Of a DNA stretch of 64,000 bases, positions 1 to 8,596 are shown piece after piece. The translations under genes and the position numbers were made by a program. The stretch spans positions 1-64,000 of the forward strand of contig UBYA01000029.1 of the NCBI GenBank assembly GCA_900469615.1, given 5' to 3'. This DNA comes from Hyphomicrobiales bacterium. GTDB taxonomy: Bacteria > Pseudomonadota > Alphaproteobacteria > Rhizobiales > Rhizobiaceae. The first letter of the stretch is position 1, and the number at the start of each line of letters is the position of its first letter. The notes below the pieces were generated by a model. It did no database searches. It saw nothing but the letters and a program-made list of their open reading frames with translations, and was not told the DNA's origin.

Positions 1-521
1 TAACAACCGGGCGGTTACGGAAAAGCTGTATCCGCCCTCCGCTAGTGATCGCAACCTTCAATATTTTTTGTTGTCAAGTCCTGCAATCTACAATTGCGTT
101 TGGCCGCAAGCAGCTCCATTTTTAGGTTGCGGATAGGATAACGGGATGAAGCAGGAAATTTTAAACTTGCGGCCAGTTATAACACAGCCTGAGGCGGATT
201 TTGGACGCCTTATTGATCACCTATTGTCGCCTGCTCAAATCATAGATGTTTTGAGCTTTCAATGCATTAGGAAACGGTGGCGCACCCGACAGGATTCGAA
301 CCTGTGACCTTTGGAATCGGAACTGGAAGATAAGGGTTGTAACTATATGATTTTTATATCACGAAGCTTGGGCCGCGCTGGAGCTGCGCTAGATTTACAC
401 GGAGCCTTAGATCAAGGGTGAGCTCATTCATGTTTTCTGACAGTGTTGAGGAGTGTCAACGGTAGTGGGAGATAGGGGTTCAAACCCTTGATTAGCGCCG
501 GGGCTTCGTTCGTTGCCTTCC
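1..521. other. gene-poor left end and island border
   Basis: This stretch has no convincing gene. Bases 1-277 lie outside the tRNA-derived repeat at 278-322, so they are either chromosome beyond the island or part of a neighbouring element. A 52-codon open frame from 146 runs straight into the tRNA repeat, which argues against it being a gene. Bases 323-521 lie between the att repeat and the 3' end of the HEPN gene and show no clear hairpin with a T-run. Confidence 0.5.
278..322. repeat. att repeat, distal copy (tRNA-Arg 3' fragment)
   Basis: These 45 bases are identical to 10117-10161. On the minus strand they run from the anticodon loop through the T arm and acceptor strand to the encoded CCA. 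The 5' half of the tRNA is absent, so this is an attachment-site remnant and not a second tRNA gene. Confidence 0.9.
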
Positions 522-989
522 TTACTCTGGCAGCTTGTAATCAGCGTGGTACGCCTCAACAATCCCTTCTATAAAATCCTTAGTGAGTGCCACTATCTCG
601 GTCGCCTCTGTTTTGTTCATGAAATGCCCAGAATGGGCCACTAAGTTCCGTTGAGAATTAATTCTTTGGGCCTTCGTCTTAAGGGCATTAAAGATCTTTC
701 GTTTTTGCTTATCTGATTGTAGTGGCCGCAACAATTTATCTAGCTTTCCTGAGAGCCCATTCGCCCAAATCAGAAGGTGATCGACAAAGGCTGCTTCGAG
801 GTTGCGATGGTGTTGAAGCTCATGCCGTACTGCAATGTTCGCCGCTATTTCCGCAGCCGTCGCTGCGCGAACTATGGCGGCAGACCATTCTTCTCGAACC
901 ATAAAGCCACTGACTTTCCGCCAATTGCTTTCTAGCTTTTCGATGTCACTTCGCTCAGAGTAAAGCTTCTTCGAACTCGACTTCGCCAT
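522..989 (-). CDS. HEPN-like protein downstream of the specificity gene
   Basis: This 155-residue, mostly helical protein carries the motif R114-N-L-V-A-H119 near its C-terminus. That fits the R-x4-6-H signature of HEPN ribonucleases, which are common in toxins and in abortive defence modules. I do not recognise a named family for the rest of the sequence. The gene follows hsdS on the same strand after a 170-base gap, so co-transcription with the methylase and specificity genes is possible but not shown. A role as an RNase that backs up the modification system is inference. It could instead be an inactive HEPN accessory protein, since R-x4-H also occurs by chance in helical proteins. Confidence 0.6.
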   Translation of the reverse strand: MAKSSSKKLYSERSDIEKLESNWRKVSGFMVREEWSAAIVRAATAAEIAANIAVRHELQHHRNLEAAFVDHLLIWANGLSGKLDKLLRPLQSDKQKRKIFNALKTKAQRINSQRNLVAHSGHFMNKTEATEIVALTKDFIEGIVEAYHADYKLPE

Positions 990-1159
990 TATTCAACTCA
1001 CTAAAGAGATCGGGTTTCATCTCCCCCTCGGTCGGGTGGACAGTACCGAATTCCGTTCGCGCGCGCGGCGCAACCTGACGCGGAGGTGAGCCCCAATCAA
1101 GTGCGATGTTGGCCCGATGTTCTGGTGCCTAAACTGATCATGAGGGGTAAACCTTCAAG

Positions 1160-2725
1160 TTAAAATTCCTTTCCATGACCCGTCATCGTAGCGGCGTGCA
1201 GGGACGAGAGCAGGTCAGTAACCTCTGCTCCAAACTCGATCTCCTCTCCGTCTGCCAGCTTCACGAACAACATCCGCAGCTTTTCATTGATCGCATGAGT
1301 GACGCGGCTAAGGCCGAGAACACCTAGAGAGTCAGACTTAACTGATAGCCACCTCATATACCGACTTTCATCGAACTCTTTCTCCATGTGGCACGTCGGG
1401 AATTTAATTAAAGGAAGCTTTCCGCCCACATACAGTTGAAGTAGCTTGTCCTGGATCTCCTCCGGAAGTTTTGGAAGTGCAAGGAGCTTGAAGTAGCTTG
1501 GGGAGAAATGGCCTCCCGAGCCACCGACGGCCAATAAATCGATGAGGCCGGTTGATCTGTACCAGTCAAAAATGCATCGAAAGGCTACGGATTTTCTGAG
1601 GTCTTTGTCGATCCGCCTCACGATCAAGCCATGAGCATTGGTCGTTGCTTTCCCGGGTGGATCTATGAAGATGTAGGACCGTCCCTTTCGGAATCCGGCT
1701 TCTCCTACGAGCACGTCTCCTTGTTCCAAGAGAGGCAGCTTAGCCGGAGTCCCCATGAAAGGAACCGTTATCATAGTGCCATACTCTGAAATGTTCTTTG
1801 GTATGAACATTCGATAGTATCCAGGAACGTCATCGTTGGAATCGACGCGCTTTTTTATGATCTTGATTTCAAGCGAAGGCCCAGGGATGACATTGAATCC
1901 CGCCTCCTCCACGCTTTCAGAGCCGTGAATGTAGTTCTGGGCAAGGAACAAAAGTTTTTTGCAAGCCTCGCTATGAAAGGCGGCGTCAAATCTTCCCGTA
2001 GCCGTGAGATCGGATACACGCGGCTCCATATAGAGGAAAGTATTTTCCTTTTGATTGCCTAGTATTTCGTCGGAAACCAATCTTTGTATCTTTCCAGATA
2101 AGGTTACCAGCTTGTTTTCTAACGCAAGAGAGGCTCTCGTAAGGACCTCGATCAACCGCATTACTCGTTCGCGTGGGTGATGAGCGGGAAGCGGCACCTT
2201 GGTGTTAAGCCACTTATCGCCAGCATGCTTGATCGTCGCTCCGCGAGGCGTCATCGCCTCGACTTGCTTCTGAAAGTTTCCGAACTTCAGAAAGCCGATT
2301 ATGAAATCTCGGTTCTTACTGATGTTTGCCTTGGCAATGCCGTTGCTCCATCCAGTCTTCGACCAGTCTCCATCAGGAACCACGGCAACTTCTCCAACGT
2401 TGGAGTCTTTTACCACCAAAACATCGCCAGACTTTAAGCCCTTGCCGTTCCAAGCATGAGGCGAAATACCGACAATCGCGTCGCCTTTGGGGTATAGAAG
2501 CGCAAACTCGCGATTGAACGCTTTGGTCCTCAGAAACTGTATTGGCGACTGAGTGACATAGACTTCACTGCCCGGCTCAAATCCCTTCGTTCTGGCCTCG
2601 GCTTCGTCTAGGAAGTCCCGGAGGGGTAGCCACGTTTTAGTCGATACAAGTTCGTTCTGATAAAGCGCCGGAGACCAGACGCCTTGATTAAGAATCTCTT
2701 CGTACTGGATTTCACGGCGCATCAT
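1160..2725 (-). CDS. hsdS: type I-like restriction-modification specificity subunit (HsdS)
   Basis: This 521-residue protein has the two-part layout of HsdS: two target-recognition segments separated by helical spacers (for example around the stretch RVMRLIEVLTRASLALENKL). The second recognition half begins near the middle of the protein. HsdS reads the DNA target for the partner methylase. The ATG at 2725 was chosen because its A is also the last base of the upstream methylase stop codon (TGATG) and a G-rich ribosome site precedes it. An in-frame start further upstream, at 2770, would overlap the methylase gene by 46 bases. The length fits a two-domain subunit, so a bipartite target sequence is expected. 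Confidence 0.8.
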   Translation of the reverse strand: MMRREIQYEEILNQGVWSPALYQNELVSTKTWLPLRDFLDEAEARTKGFEPGSEVYVTQSPIQFLRTKAFNREFALLYPKGDAIVGISPHAWNGKGLKSGDVLVVKDSNVGEVAVVPDGDWSKTGWSNGIAKANISKNRDFIIGFLKFGNFQKQVEAMTPRGATIKHAGDKWLNTKVPLPAHHPRERVMRLIEVLTRASLALENKLVTLSGKIQRLVSDEILGNQKENTFLYMEPRVSDLTATGRFDAAFHSEACKKLLFLAQNYIHGSESVEEAGFNVIPGPSLEIKIIKKRVDSNDDVPGYYRMFIPKNISEYGTMITVPFMGTPAKLPLLEQGDVLVGEAGFRKGRSYIFIDPPGKATTNAHGLIVRRIDKDLRKSVAFRCIFDWYRSTGLIDLLAVGGSGGHFSPSYFKLLALPKLPEEIQDKLLQLYVGGKLPLIKFPTCHMEKEFDESRYMRWLSVKSDSLGVLGLSRVTHAINEKLRMLFVKLADGEEIEFGAEVTDLLSSLHAATMTGHGKEF

Positions 2726-4986
2726 CACCCCCAGAAGATTTTGTTTAGTGTTTCTTCTTGGCCGGCGCACCAGCTTCTAAAGTCCTGGTAGATCTGGCTG
2801 AACTCCTCGTCCTCGACGGCGTATCCATTTTCATCGACGAGAGTCTCGAATGTCTCGGGGTCAAGCTTCAATATGCGATTGAAATAAACGTTCCTCTGCC
2901 GGGTCCGTTTCTCGTACCCGACCTTTTTGATATCTCTGCAGAAAACGGAGTATCCGTCACTTTGCAGATCAGCCAAAGCTTTATCTCCCGGTTTATACGC
3001 GATCAGAATGCTTGTGTTAACGCCGGTCTCTGCGAATACGTTGGAGGGAAGGTCAAAGATCGCGACGAGCCGCATCCTTTGGGCGAACCACGCCCGTATT
3101 TCTTGCCATTTCGCCACAGACGCAATCGAGTTCGATAAAACGATGCCTAGCCGCCCGTTTTCCTTCAGGCATCTATAAGCATTTTCAAGGAATAAAATGC
3201 CGAGATCGAGGCCTTCACGGGTCCCCGGAAGGCCCCAGGTTTCGTACAAGTTGGCAATGTCTCTTTCGTGCTCGGTGCGCGGGCGGAAGGCTCGATCCTC
3301 ACCGAAAGGTGGATTGGTGAGGATCACATCAAATTTCTTTAGCGCGGTACCATCATGCCACTTTGAATCCCATTGCCCCCTAGAGTGTTTCGCCGGGTCA
3401 AGCTGCACCAGGTGATGTTTCTCAATTCCAGTTTCCGCATTAGGCTCCGCAACTTTCCAGTCAATCGAACCCGTACCAGGCTTATGAAATAGCCGCGCTT
3501 CCCCGTCGCCATTTAGGAGCATGTTTAGTGTGGCGAGGGTGATCATGCTCTCGTCGAGATCGACGCCGAACAGATTGTGATCGTTTAGCTTCTTCTTGGG
3601 GTCAGGGATCTGAGAGTTGACATAAGACAGCGACAGGAAGTCACCGATCCCACAGCAAGGATCGAAGACGGTCTGATTCTCGCGCGGGTTTACCAAGGAG
3701 ACAACAAATTTGATCACTGGCAATGGGGTCAGGAATTGCGCAGCTTCATCGCGCTTAAACTGGTTGGCAAAGTTGTAAAATACTAGCTGATAAAGATCGC
3801 TGGCTTGGGAACGAACGAACGAGAAGTCCTGAAACGCTTCACAAACAGCCGCTAGCGCCCTTACTACGTTGATGTTTGTCCAAGAAATTGCCCCTTGCGA
3901 GAAGATGCGAATGTAATGCCCTGCCGCACTTCCTTGGAGATCCGACATTCGTGTGATAAATGTTTGTACGGACGCGTCTGAGATATTTGCTAATTTCTTC
4001 TCATCTTCCTCAATATAGAAGCGAAGTTTCCGGTCGGGATTCCTCCTGTTTTCTTGTTCATCGTGAATTTTCATTGCTAGTGCGCTCATTATCAGAGCGT
4101 ATCCACGCTGGTTTACCAATCCCACTTTGTCCAGCGTCCTGAGAATGTGGCTTAATGCATTCTGGATTTGCACGCTGGAGATTGAAGTCACCAGCTCCAA
4201 ATCTTCGATCGACCTTTTTGCTCGGTCGGTAACATAAACTTTCCCCGACAATGCCAACACGTGAGCCATATCAGGGATAAGAATGTATGGGTCGGGAAGT
4301 TGAAGAGACAAGTCGCCAATGGCACTCTTGTCGCCTTTGCTATTCTTGGTTGCGTCAAGCCGGATGAAATTGCCGGCTTTCCGTTGGAACAGGAACAGCC
4401 TTCCGCTATCGTAGTAAAGCCCCATCACAAATTTGTCTGAAGGCGCCTTTTCATTCATTGCCGGTTTGAGTTGAGATTGAAAAATCTTTTCGACAGTCTT
4501 TTCTTTGATCTTGAACTCTCCAGCTGCGATAAGATGCTCTTTAAGCCACTGGATATCTTCAACGTTCCTTGTCGACCAATACCGGCGGTAGTAGTCGATC
4601 CATTCGGCGCTATCAAAAATAGCTAAATCCAGCTTCAAGGCTGCCGCGTTGGCGTTTCCCTTGGGGAAAAACACTTCGACGCCTACATAATCCTTTGGAT
4701 ATAGGCCGCTATGTAGAAGCGCATAGACAAACTGCCATTTGTAATATTCTTCGATCGCTTGGCCGTCTTTGTTCTTTATGCTAATGTTGTCGACATACTT
4801 TCCGTTCACCGGAACCAAGCTTCGGGGTAGGTGCGAGGCAGCCGCAAAGCTGCTGTCAAACTGGCTTTTAAATTCTGCGAACTTGCTCATTGGTTCCGAC
4901 GTCTTGTAAAATGGCCATATCACCTCGTCGCCGACGAATCGGTCCAGCTCGGGGCAGGATACGTCATAGGCCATTTTTTCAGACAT
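2725..4986 (-). CDS. hsdM: HsdM-like N6-adenine methylase with N-terminal nuclease domain
   Basis: The protein has 753 residues, longer than a usual HsdM of about 500. Residues 80-160 resemble the HsdR N-terminal nuclease fold, with LKLDLAIFD (D120) and GEFK (E157, K159) forming a D...ExK pattern. A helical linker follows. The C-terminal half is an N6-adenine methylase with QFLTP (motif X), FDPCCGIGDFL (motif I, SAM binding) and NPPF (motif IV, catalysis). Nuclease plus methylase in one chain with a separate S subunit is the layout of BcgI-type (type IIB/IIG) enzymes. There is no separate HsdR or helicase gene nearby. The start at 4986 has GAGGA eight bases upstream. The stop overlaps the hsdS start by one base, implying coupled translation. 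Confidence 0.8.
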   Translation of the reverse strand: MSEKMAYDVSCPELDRFVGDEVIWPFYKTSEPMSKFAEFKSQFDSSFAAASHLPRSLVPVNGKYVDNISIKNKDGQAIEEYYKWQFVYALLHSGLYPKDYVGVEVFFPKGNANAAALKLDLAIFDSAEWIDYYRRYWSTRNVEDIQWLKEHLIAAGEFKIKEKTVEKIFQSQLKPAMNEKAPSDKFVMGLYYDSGRLFLFQRKAGNFIRLDATKNSKGDKSAIGDLSLQLPDPYILIPDMAHVLALSGKVYVTDRAKRSIEDLELVTSISSVQIQNALSHILRTLDKVGLVNQRGYALIMSALAMKIHDEQENRRNPDRKLRFYIEEDEKKLANISDASVQTFITRMSDLQGSAAGHYIRIFSQGAISWTNINVVRALAAVCEAFQDFSFVRSQASDLYQLVFYNFANQFKRDEAAQFLTPLPVIKFVVSLVNPRENQTVFDPCCGIGDFLSLSYVNSQIPDPKKKLNDHNLFGVDLDESMITLATLNMLLNGDGEARLFHKPGTGSIDWKVAEPNAETGIEKHHLVQLDPAKHSRGQWDSKWHDGTALKKFDVILTNPPFGEDRAFRPRTEHERDIANLYETWGLPGTREGLDLGILFLENAYRCLKENGRLGIVLSNSIASVAKWQEIRAWFAQRMRLVAIFDLPSNVFAETGVNTSILIAYKPGDKALADLQSDGYSVFCRDIKKVGYEKRTRQRNVYFNRILKLDPETFETLVDENGYAVEDEEFSQIYQDFRSWCAGQEETLNKIFWG

Positions 4987-5255
4987 TGGATCATTCCTCG
5001 GAAAACGATCCACCAATTTCCAAAAAGCATGAAAATCAAGGCAGCAGGCCAAGGTGCTGACCAACCGCCTTCGCTGTCCGAACGTTCCTAGGTGGCTGAA
5101 ACATCAGAAAACACACATTTTATGACGTTTCGGCCTGAAACGGCCCTTACCCATTGAACCCATAGAGCAATTTGGGTTGCGCAACCGGCTATCGCCCTTG
5201 CCACTCATCGGCAACATAACTTGCGACACGAAAACCCGGCTTTTTGTGAGGTTCG
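4987..5255. promoter_or_regulatory. divergent intergenic region, methylase / small recombinase
   Basis: These 269 bases separate the divergent methylase operon and the recombinase gene and must hold the promoters of both. I see short repeats of the type CGGCCTGAAACGGCC near 5129 but no operator I can name. No controller-protein gene of a restriction system is adjacent. Confidence 0.4.
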
Positions 5256-5825
5256 ATGAAGCAGGCACGTGTCTTGACCGAGACTGAATTCAAGCGGTTA
5301 CTCGCCGTGGTGGCGCAGACAAAGTACGCAGGCCGAAACCGGCTGGCACTGATGCTGTCGCATCTCGCCGGTTTGCGCGTCGGGGAAATCGCGGCCCTGA
5401 CCCAGCGCGATGTTTTCGACGGCGATGGCAAGGTGCGCGAGCAATTGCGCCTGCGAGCCGAGATCACCAAGGGCGGTCATGCCCGCGTTGTCTTCTTGAA
5501 TGAGAAGCTACGCCGCGAGATCGACCGCCACCAGACGGACTGGCTTGAACGCATGAACACCGATGCGCCATTGCTGCTGACGCAAAAGCGCACGGCATTC
5601 TCCGCAAACATCCTTTGCCAGTTGATGGGCCAATTATATAGAAGTGCCGGTCTCGACGGGGCGACCTCGCATAGCGGTCGTCGCTGGTTCATCACCCGGC
5701 TTGCCCATTCCGGTGTCAGCCCGAAAGTCATTATGACGCTGGCCGGCCACCGGAACCTGACGACCACGCAACGCTATATCGATGTTCGCGACGAGATGAT
5801 GAAAGCGGCGGTCGATCTGCTGTAG
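5256..5825 (+). CDS. short tyrosine recombinase, catalytic domain only
   Basis: This 189-residue protein consists only of the catalytic domain of the lambda-integrase family. GLRVGEIAAL supplies the first arginine, HSGRRWF the H-x-x-R box, a further histidine lies in LAGHRN, and QRYID carries the tyrosine nucleophile. The N-terminal arm-binding and core-binding domains found in full integrases are missing. Small recombinases of this kind are known from rhizobial plasmids and islands. It is divergent from the methylase operon and about 3.3 kb from the island integrase. It may resolve multimers, or be the relic of an older element nested in the island. Confidence 0.75.
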   Translation: MKQARVLTETEFKRLLAVVAQTKYAGRNRLALMLSHLAGLRVGEIAALTQRDVFDGDGKVREQLRLRAEITKGGHARVVFLNEKLRREIDRHQTDWLERMNTDAPLLLTQKRTAFSANILCQLMGQLYRSAGLDGATSHSGRRWFITRLAHSGVSPKVIMTLAGHRNLTTTQRYIDVRDEMMKAAVDLL

Positions 5826-6265
5826 CCGAGTTGTCGCGAAACAGCGCGAGTCAATGGTCACCGCAGTGCCGCGCAGTGGCGCGACAGCCAGGCCAAGTCG
5901 ATTTGCGCCTGCGTGGGCTGGTCGCCGTGATCGTTGCTTGAATGGTTTTGCATTTTGTCTCCGCAAGATTTCAGCGAAAGCAAAATTCCACATGGCGCAA
6001 AGGGCGAGTTCAGAGAGTCGGCCCGGAGCGGCGACGCTGCGCGTCTTTCCGTGGCCAAGCGTGTCAGGCGACGCACATCACGCAGAAGCACAGAAGCGTC
6101 AAGGAGCGCGGTCTAGCCCTTAAATTTTGCCGCGTAGCGCCCCGCGCCGAACGCGCGTCCGTGGCGCTCTTTTACAGCGTCGCGGTCTCGCCGGAACGCA
6201 CGAAGGGCATGGGATCAAGTATGATCCCATGCCCTTCGGATGCTTGCCGCGCAAAATTGCACGGT
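5826..6265. other. intergenic stretch with a strong hairpin
   Basis: These 440 bases between the small recombinase and the 148-residue gene hold no credible gene. Open frames here overlap each other in several phases without ribosome sites. The only clear structure is the inverted repeat at 6201-6238. The base composition is GC-richer than in the methylase or OLD genes. Confidence 0.5.
6201..6238 (-). terminator. perfect 17-bp inverted repeat behind the 148-residue gene
   Basis: The arms 6201-6217 (starting CGAAGGGCATGGG) and 6222-6238 are exactly complementary around a 4-base loop. The structure lies 27 bases past the stop of the minus-strand gene ending at 6266. There is no T-run on either side, so it may act as an mRNA-protecting or Rho-assisted hairpin and not as a classic intrinsic terminator. 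Confidence 0.5.
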
Positions 6266-6712
6266 CTATGCGGACTTGCGCAGCATCTTGCCGCGCTCGA
6301 CGGCAGCAGCGGTCAGCTGCGTGTCAAGCTCGCCAGAGCGAACCGCCTCGATTAGCGTATCGATGATCTTTGGCAGTGCGGCCAGTTCCCCGACCTCAAT
6401 GGCATTCTTGTCCTTGGCGAACTCGATGGGCTTGCCCGCATAACGGATCGCGAAAAACACCTTGCTGTTGCCATCGGTGAACCAGCCTTGACGCACGCGC
6501 TTGGGGGCTTCGACATCGACGCGGATGCCTTCGGCATTCTTCTTGCGCACGATATGGGTCGGCGTGAAAACCTGACCAGCGATCTTCGCTTCCGCCATCT
6601 GCTTCTGCTCGGCCAATGCGGCAATCATCTTTTCCCGCGCACGCTGCACCGGATCGACGGTTGCGCGAGCTGGAACTGCGGAGGTGAGCTTGAGAGCCTT
6701 GAGGTGAGACAT
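6266..6712 (-). CDS. small conserved-looking protein, DUF6641-like (tentative)
   Basis: This 148-residue basic protein resembles small proteins common on rhizobial plasmids and islands. I tentatively connect it with the family called DUF6641, from memory and not from a search. It begins MSHLKALKL, has a lysine/arginine-rich middle (HIVRKKNAEG) and ends in a helical segment. No enzymatic motif or signal peptide is visible. It lies alone between the small recombinase and the divergent OLD-like gene, and a strong hairpin follows its stop codon. Its function is unknown. Confidence 0.55.
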   Translation of the reverse strand: MSHLKALKLTSAVPARATVDPVQRAREKMIAALAEQKQMAEAKIAGQVFTPTHIVRKKNAEGIRVDVEAPKRVRQGWFTDGNSKVFFAIRYAGKPIEFAKDKNAIEVGELAALPKIIDTLIEAVRSGELDTQLTAAAVERGKMLRKSA

Positions 6713-6857
6713 GCTGTGATCCTTCCCGAAACCGTTGAACGTGTTTCCCGGATACAGCCAGCCGCTAAAAGGGCGAGTGGTTTGTTGGCTGTAGACATCT
6801 GCAGAGAATCGTCTTTAGGTGGTGGAACCGTCCGACACTCGAGCCTTCCATTTACAG

Positions 6858-8555
6858 ATGATCAAGTCTATTAAGATCCAAAATTTTCAACGAATAGACC
6901 AGCCGCTATCCATATCACTTGGGCCTGTCACGGTCTTAGTGGGAGAAAATGGCTGCGGAAAATCATCATTTTTGAAAGGAGTTCATTGGGCCGTCAGGTG
7001 TGCAACCCTCGCTGAGGGTGGAAAAGTGACCCTCGACCAAATGGACTTTGTTCCAAGTAAAGATTTCTTGGATTTGGCCCATAAGCTCAAGCTTCAGAAC
7101 AGTGCAGGCGGTAGAAAGATATCCGTTAGCCTGCTTGATGCCGACGATACGGAAACGTCGATAGCTATTAGTGCCGCTCGCAACAACGCAGGCGTTCTGA
7201 CGAATATCCAAGGCCCGCTTGCGGGAGAGTTAACCGCGAATGATAAGCCCAGTACTGCCTACATTCCGGGTATCGCGGGCGCTGCCGAAGAGGAGACGAT
7301 TTTAGCGGTGCCGATCATGCATCGGAAGGCGGCGTCTGGGGAAGGAGGCTCCGTTCTGAGACAAATAATTCTAGCTCATGCAGTTGGGCCTGACGGAACT
7401 GGCCAGCAATATCGACAGCTAGAAGAGTTGTCTAAATGGGTGTCGATGATCCTGCCCGGCACAACCTTCTGGGTGAAATTCGACAGGCTGCGCGATCGCA
7501 ATATCGACGTGAAATTCCTTACTAATGAAATGAAAGTGCACGGGCAAAGCCACACGGTCGCGTGGAAATCGATCGACATGGCCGGCACGGGGTTTCTACA
7601 AGTAGTACAGATATTCGCATACCTATTATATTTCAGGCCTAAGCTGCTATTGGTTGACGAGCCGGACGCTCACCTCCATCCGGGACGGCAGCAGCTTCTT
7701 ATTCAAGCGCTTGAAAAAGCCTCGTTAGAATATCCGGAAACACAGATTGTTATTTCAACGCACTCACCGCACTTGGTCAGGGCCCTTTCGGATCATGCAC
7801 TGATCCACTGGTTGGAAGACGGAGCGGCAAAAGCCGACGGCGACGTTGTGCGCGAACGGATGGGATGGAGTATATTAGACAAAGAGCTTTTGATCTTCAC
7901 CGAAGACGGTAACACAGACAAGCTTCAACACTTGCTAAATCAATGGCCGACGATCGCGCAAAAATGCGCGATTTGGCCCACCTTTGGGAAAGACAGCTTG
8001 CCTAATGGCCAAAAAGCTAAGGCTTTGATGGCGAAAATGCAAATAAAGATCTTGATTCACCGGGATCGAGATTTCATGTCCGACGGGGATGTGCAGGCTT
8101 GGAAGGATTTGAAGGGATACCCAGCGCAGAGTATCCCTGTTTGGCTCACAGCAGGGTCTGATATAGAAAGTTCTTTTTGTAATGCAGCGCATGTCGCGGG
8201 GGTCATGGACGTTCCTGAACATGTAGCACAGGAGATAGTAGACACTGCCATCGCGTCGTACGACCAAGGCGAGTGGATGCAGCTATTTTCGAACGCCTAT
8301 TCGGATGCAGTGAATAAACTGCCTACAAATGGTGATCGTAATCCGATTGCCAGGTGGGCAGCGATGGGCGCCTATAATGCATCAACCATTAAGGGGAAGA
8401 AGCTCTTAGGCTTGATTGCAAATGCTTGCATAACCGTGCTTCCCAACCACGGCCTAGCTCAGAGGATGGGGCGCCGTTCTGGTTTAACGAAGCCGACACA
8501 AGGGCAGCCTATTTGTATAGATCTCAGGTCTGATGTGTTGGCAGCTCTCGCTTGA
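6858..8555 (+). CDS. OLD-like ATPase with TOPRIM nuclease domain
   Basis: The protein has 565 residues. The N-terminal ABC/SMC-type ATPase has GENGCGKSS (Walker A, residues 29-37) and LLLVDEPDAHLHPG (Walker B and D-loop), with STHSPHLV as switch histidine region. The C-terminal part fits a TOPRIM fold: LIFTEDGNTDK supplies the acidic residue of the first strand and HRDRDF the D-x-D motif. This order matches OLD-family nucleases, known in phage exclusion and in GajA of the Gabija system. No UvrD-like GajB helicase is adjacent, so it is not a canonical Gabija pair. The ATG at 6858 was chosen because homology to ATPase starts (MIKSIKIQNF) begins there. The in-frame start at 6819 adds 13 unrelated residues. 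Confidence 0.8.
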   Translation: MIKSIKIQNFQRIDQPLSISLGPVTVLVGENGCGKSSFLKGVHWAVRCATLAEGGKVTLDQMDFVPSKDFLDLAHKLKLQNSAGGRKISVSLLDADDTETSIAISAARNNAGVLTNIQGPLAGELTANDKPSTAYIPGIAGAAEEETILAVPIMHRKAASGEGGSVLRQIILAHAVGPDGTGQQYRQLEELSKWVSMILPGTTFWVKFDRLRDRNIDVKFLTNEMKVHGQSHTVAWKSIDMAGTGFLQVVQIFAYLLYFRPKLLLVDEPDAHLHPGRQQLLIQALEKASLEYPETQIVISTHSPHLVRALSDHALIHWLEDGAAKADGDVVRERMGWSILDKELLIFTEDGNTDKLQHLLNQWPTIAQKCAIWPTFGKDSLPNGQKAKALMAKMQIKILIHRDRDFMSDGDVQAWKDLKGYPAQSIPVWLTAGSDIESSFCNAAHVAGVMDVPEHVAQEIVDTAIASYDQGEWMQLFSNAYSDAVNKLPTNGDRNPIARWAAMGAYNASTIKGKKLLGLIANACITVLPNHGLAQRMGRRSGLTKPTQGQPICIDLRSDVLAALA

Positions 8556-8596
8556 AGCATTTCCAACTGCCTATTTACAGTCATTGATCGGCCCTC

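Noticed and set aside
146..304. 52-codon plus-strand frame at the left end
   Set aside because: It reads through the tRNA-derived att repeat and ends inside it, has no ribosome site and no recognisable sequence.
278..322. Possible second tRNA-Arg gene
   Set aside because: Only the 3' 45 bases are present. D arm and 5' acceptor strand are missing.
1160..5064. Complete type I restriction system
   Set aside because: No HsdR helicase gene is present. The nuclease domain is fused to the methylase instead, pointing to a BcgI-like layout.
6858..8555. Gabija system
   Set aside because: GajA-like features are present but no UvrD-family GajB gene lies on either side.
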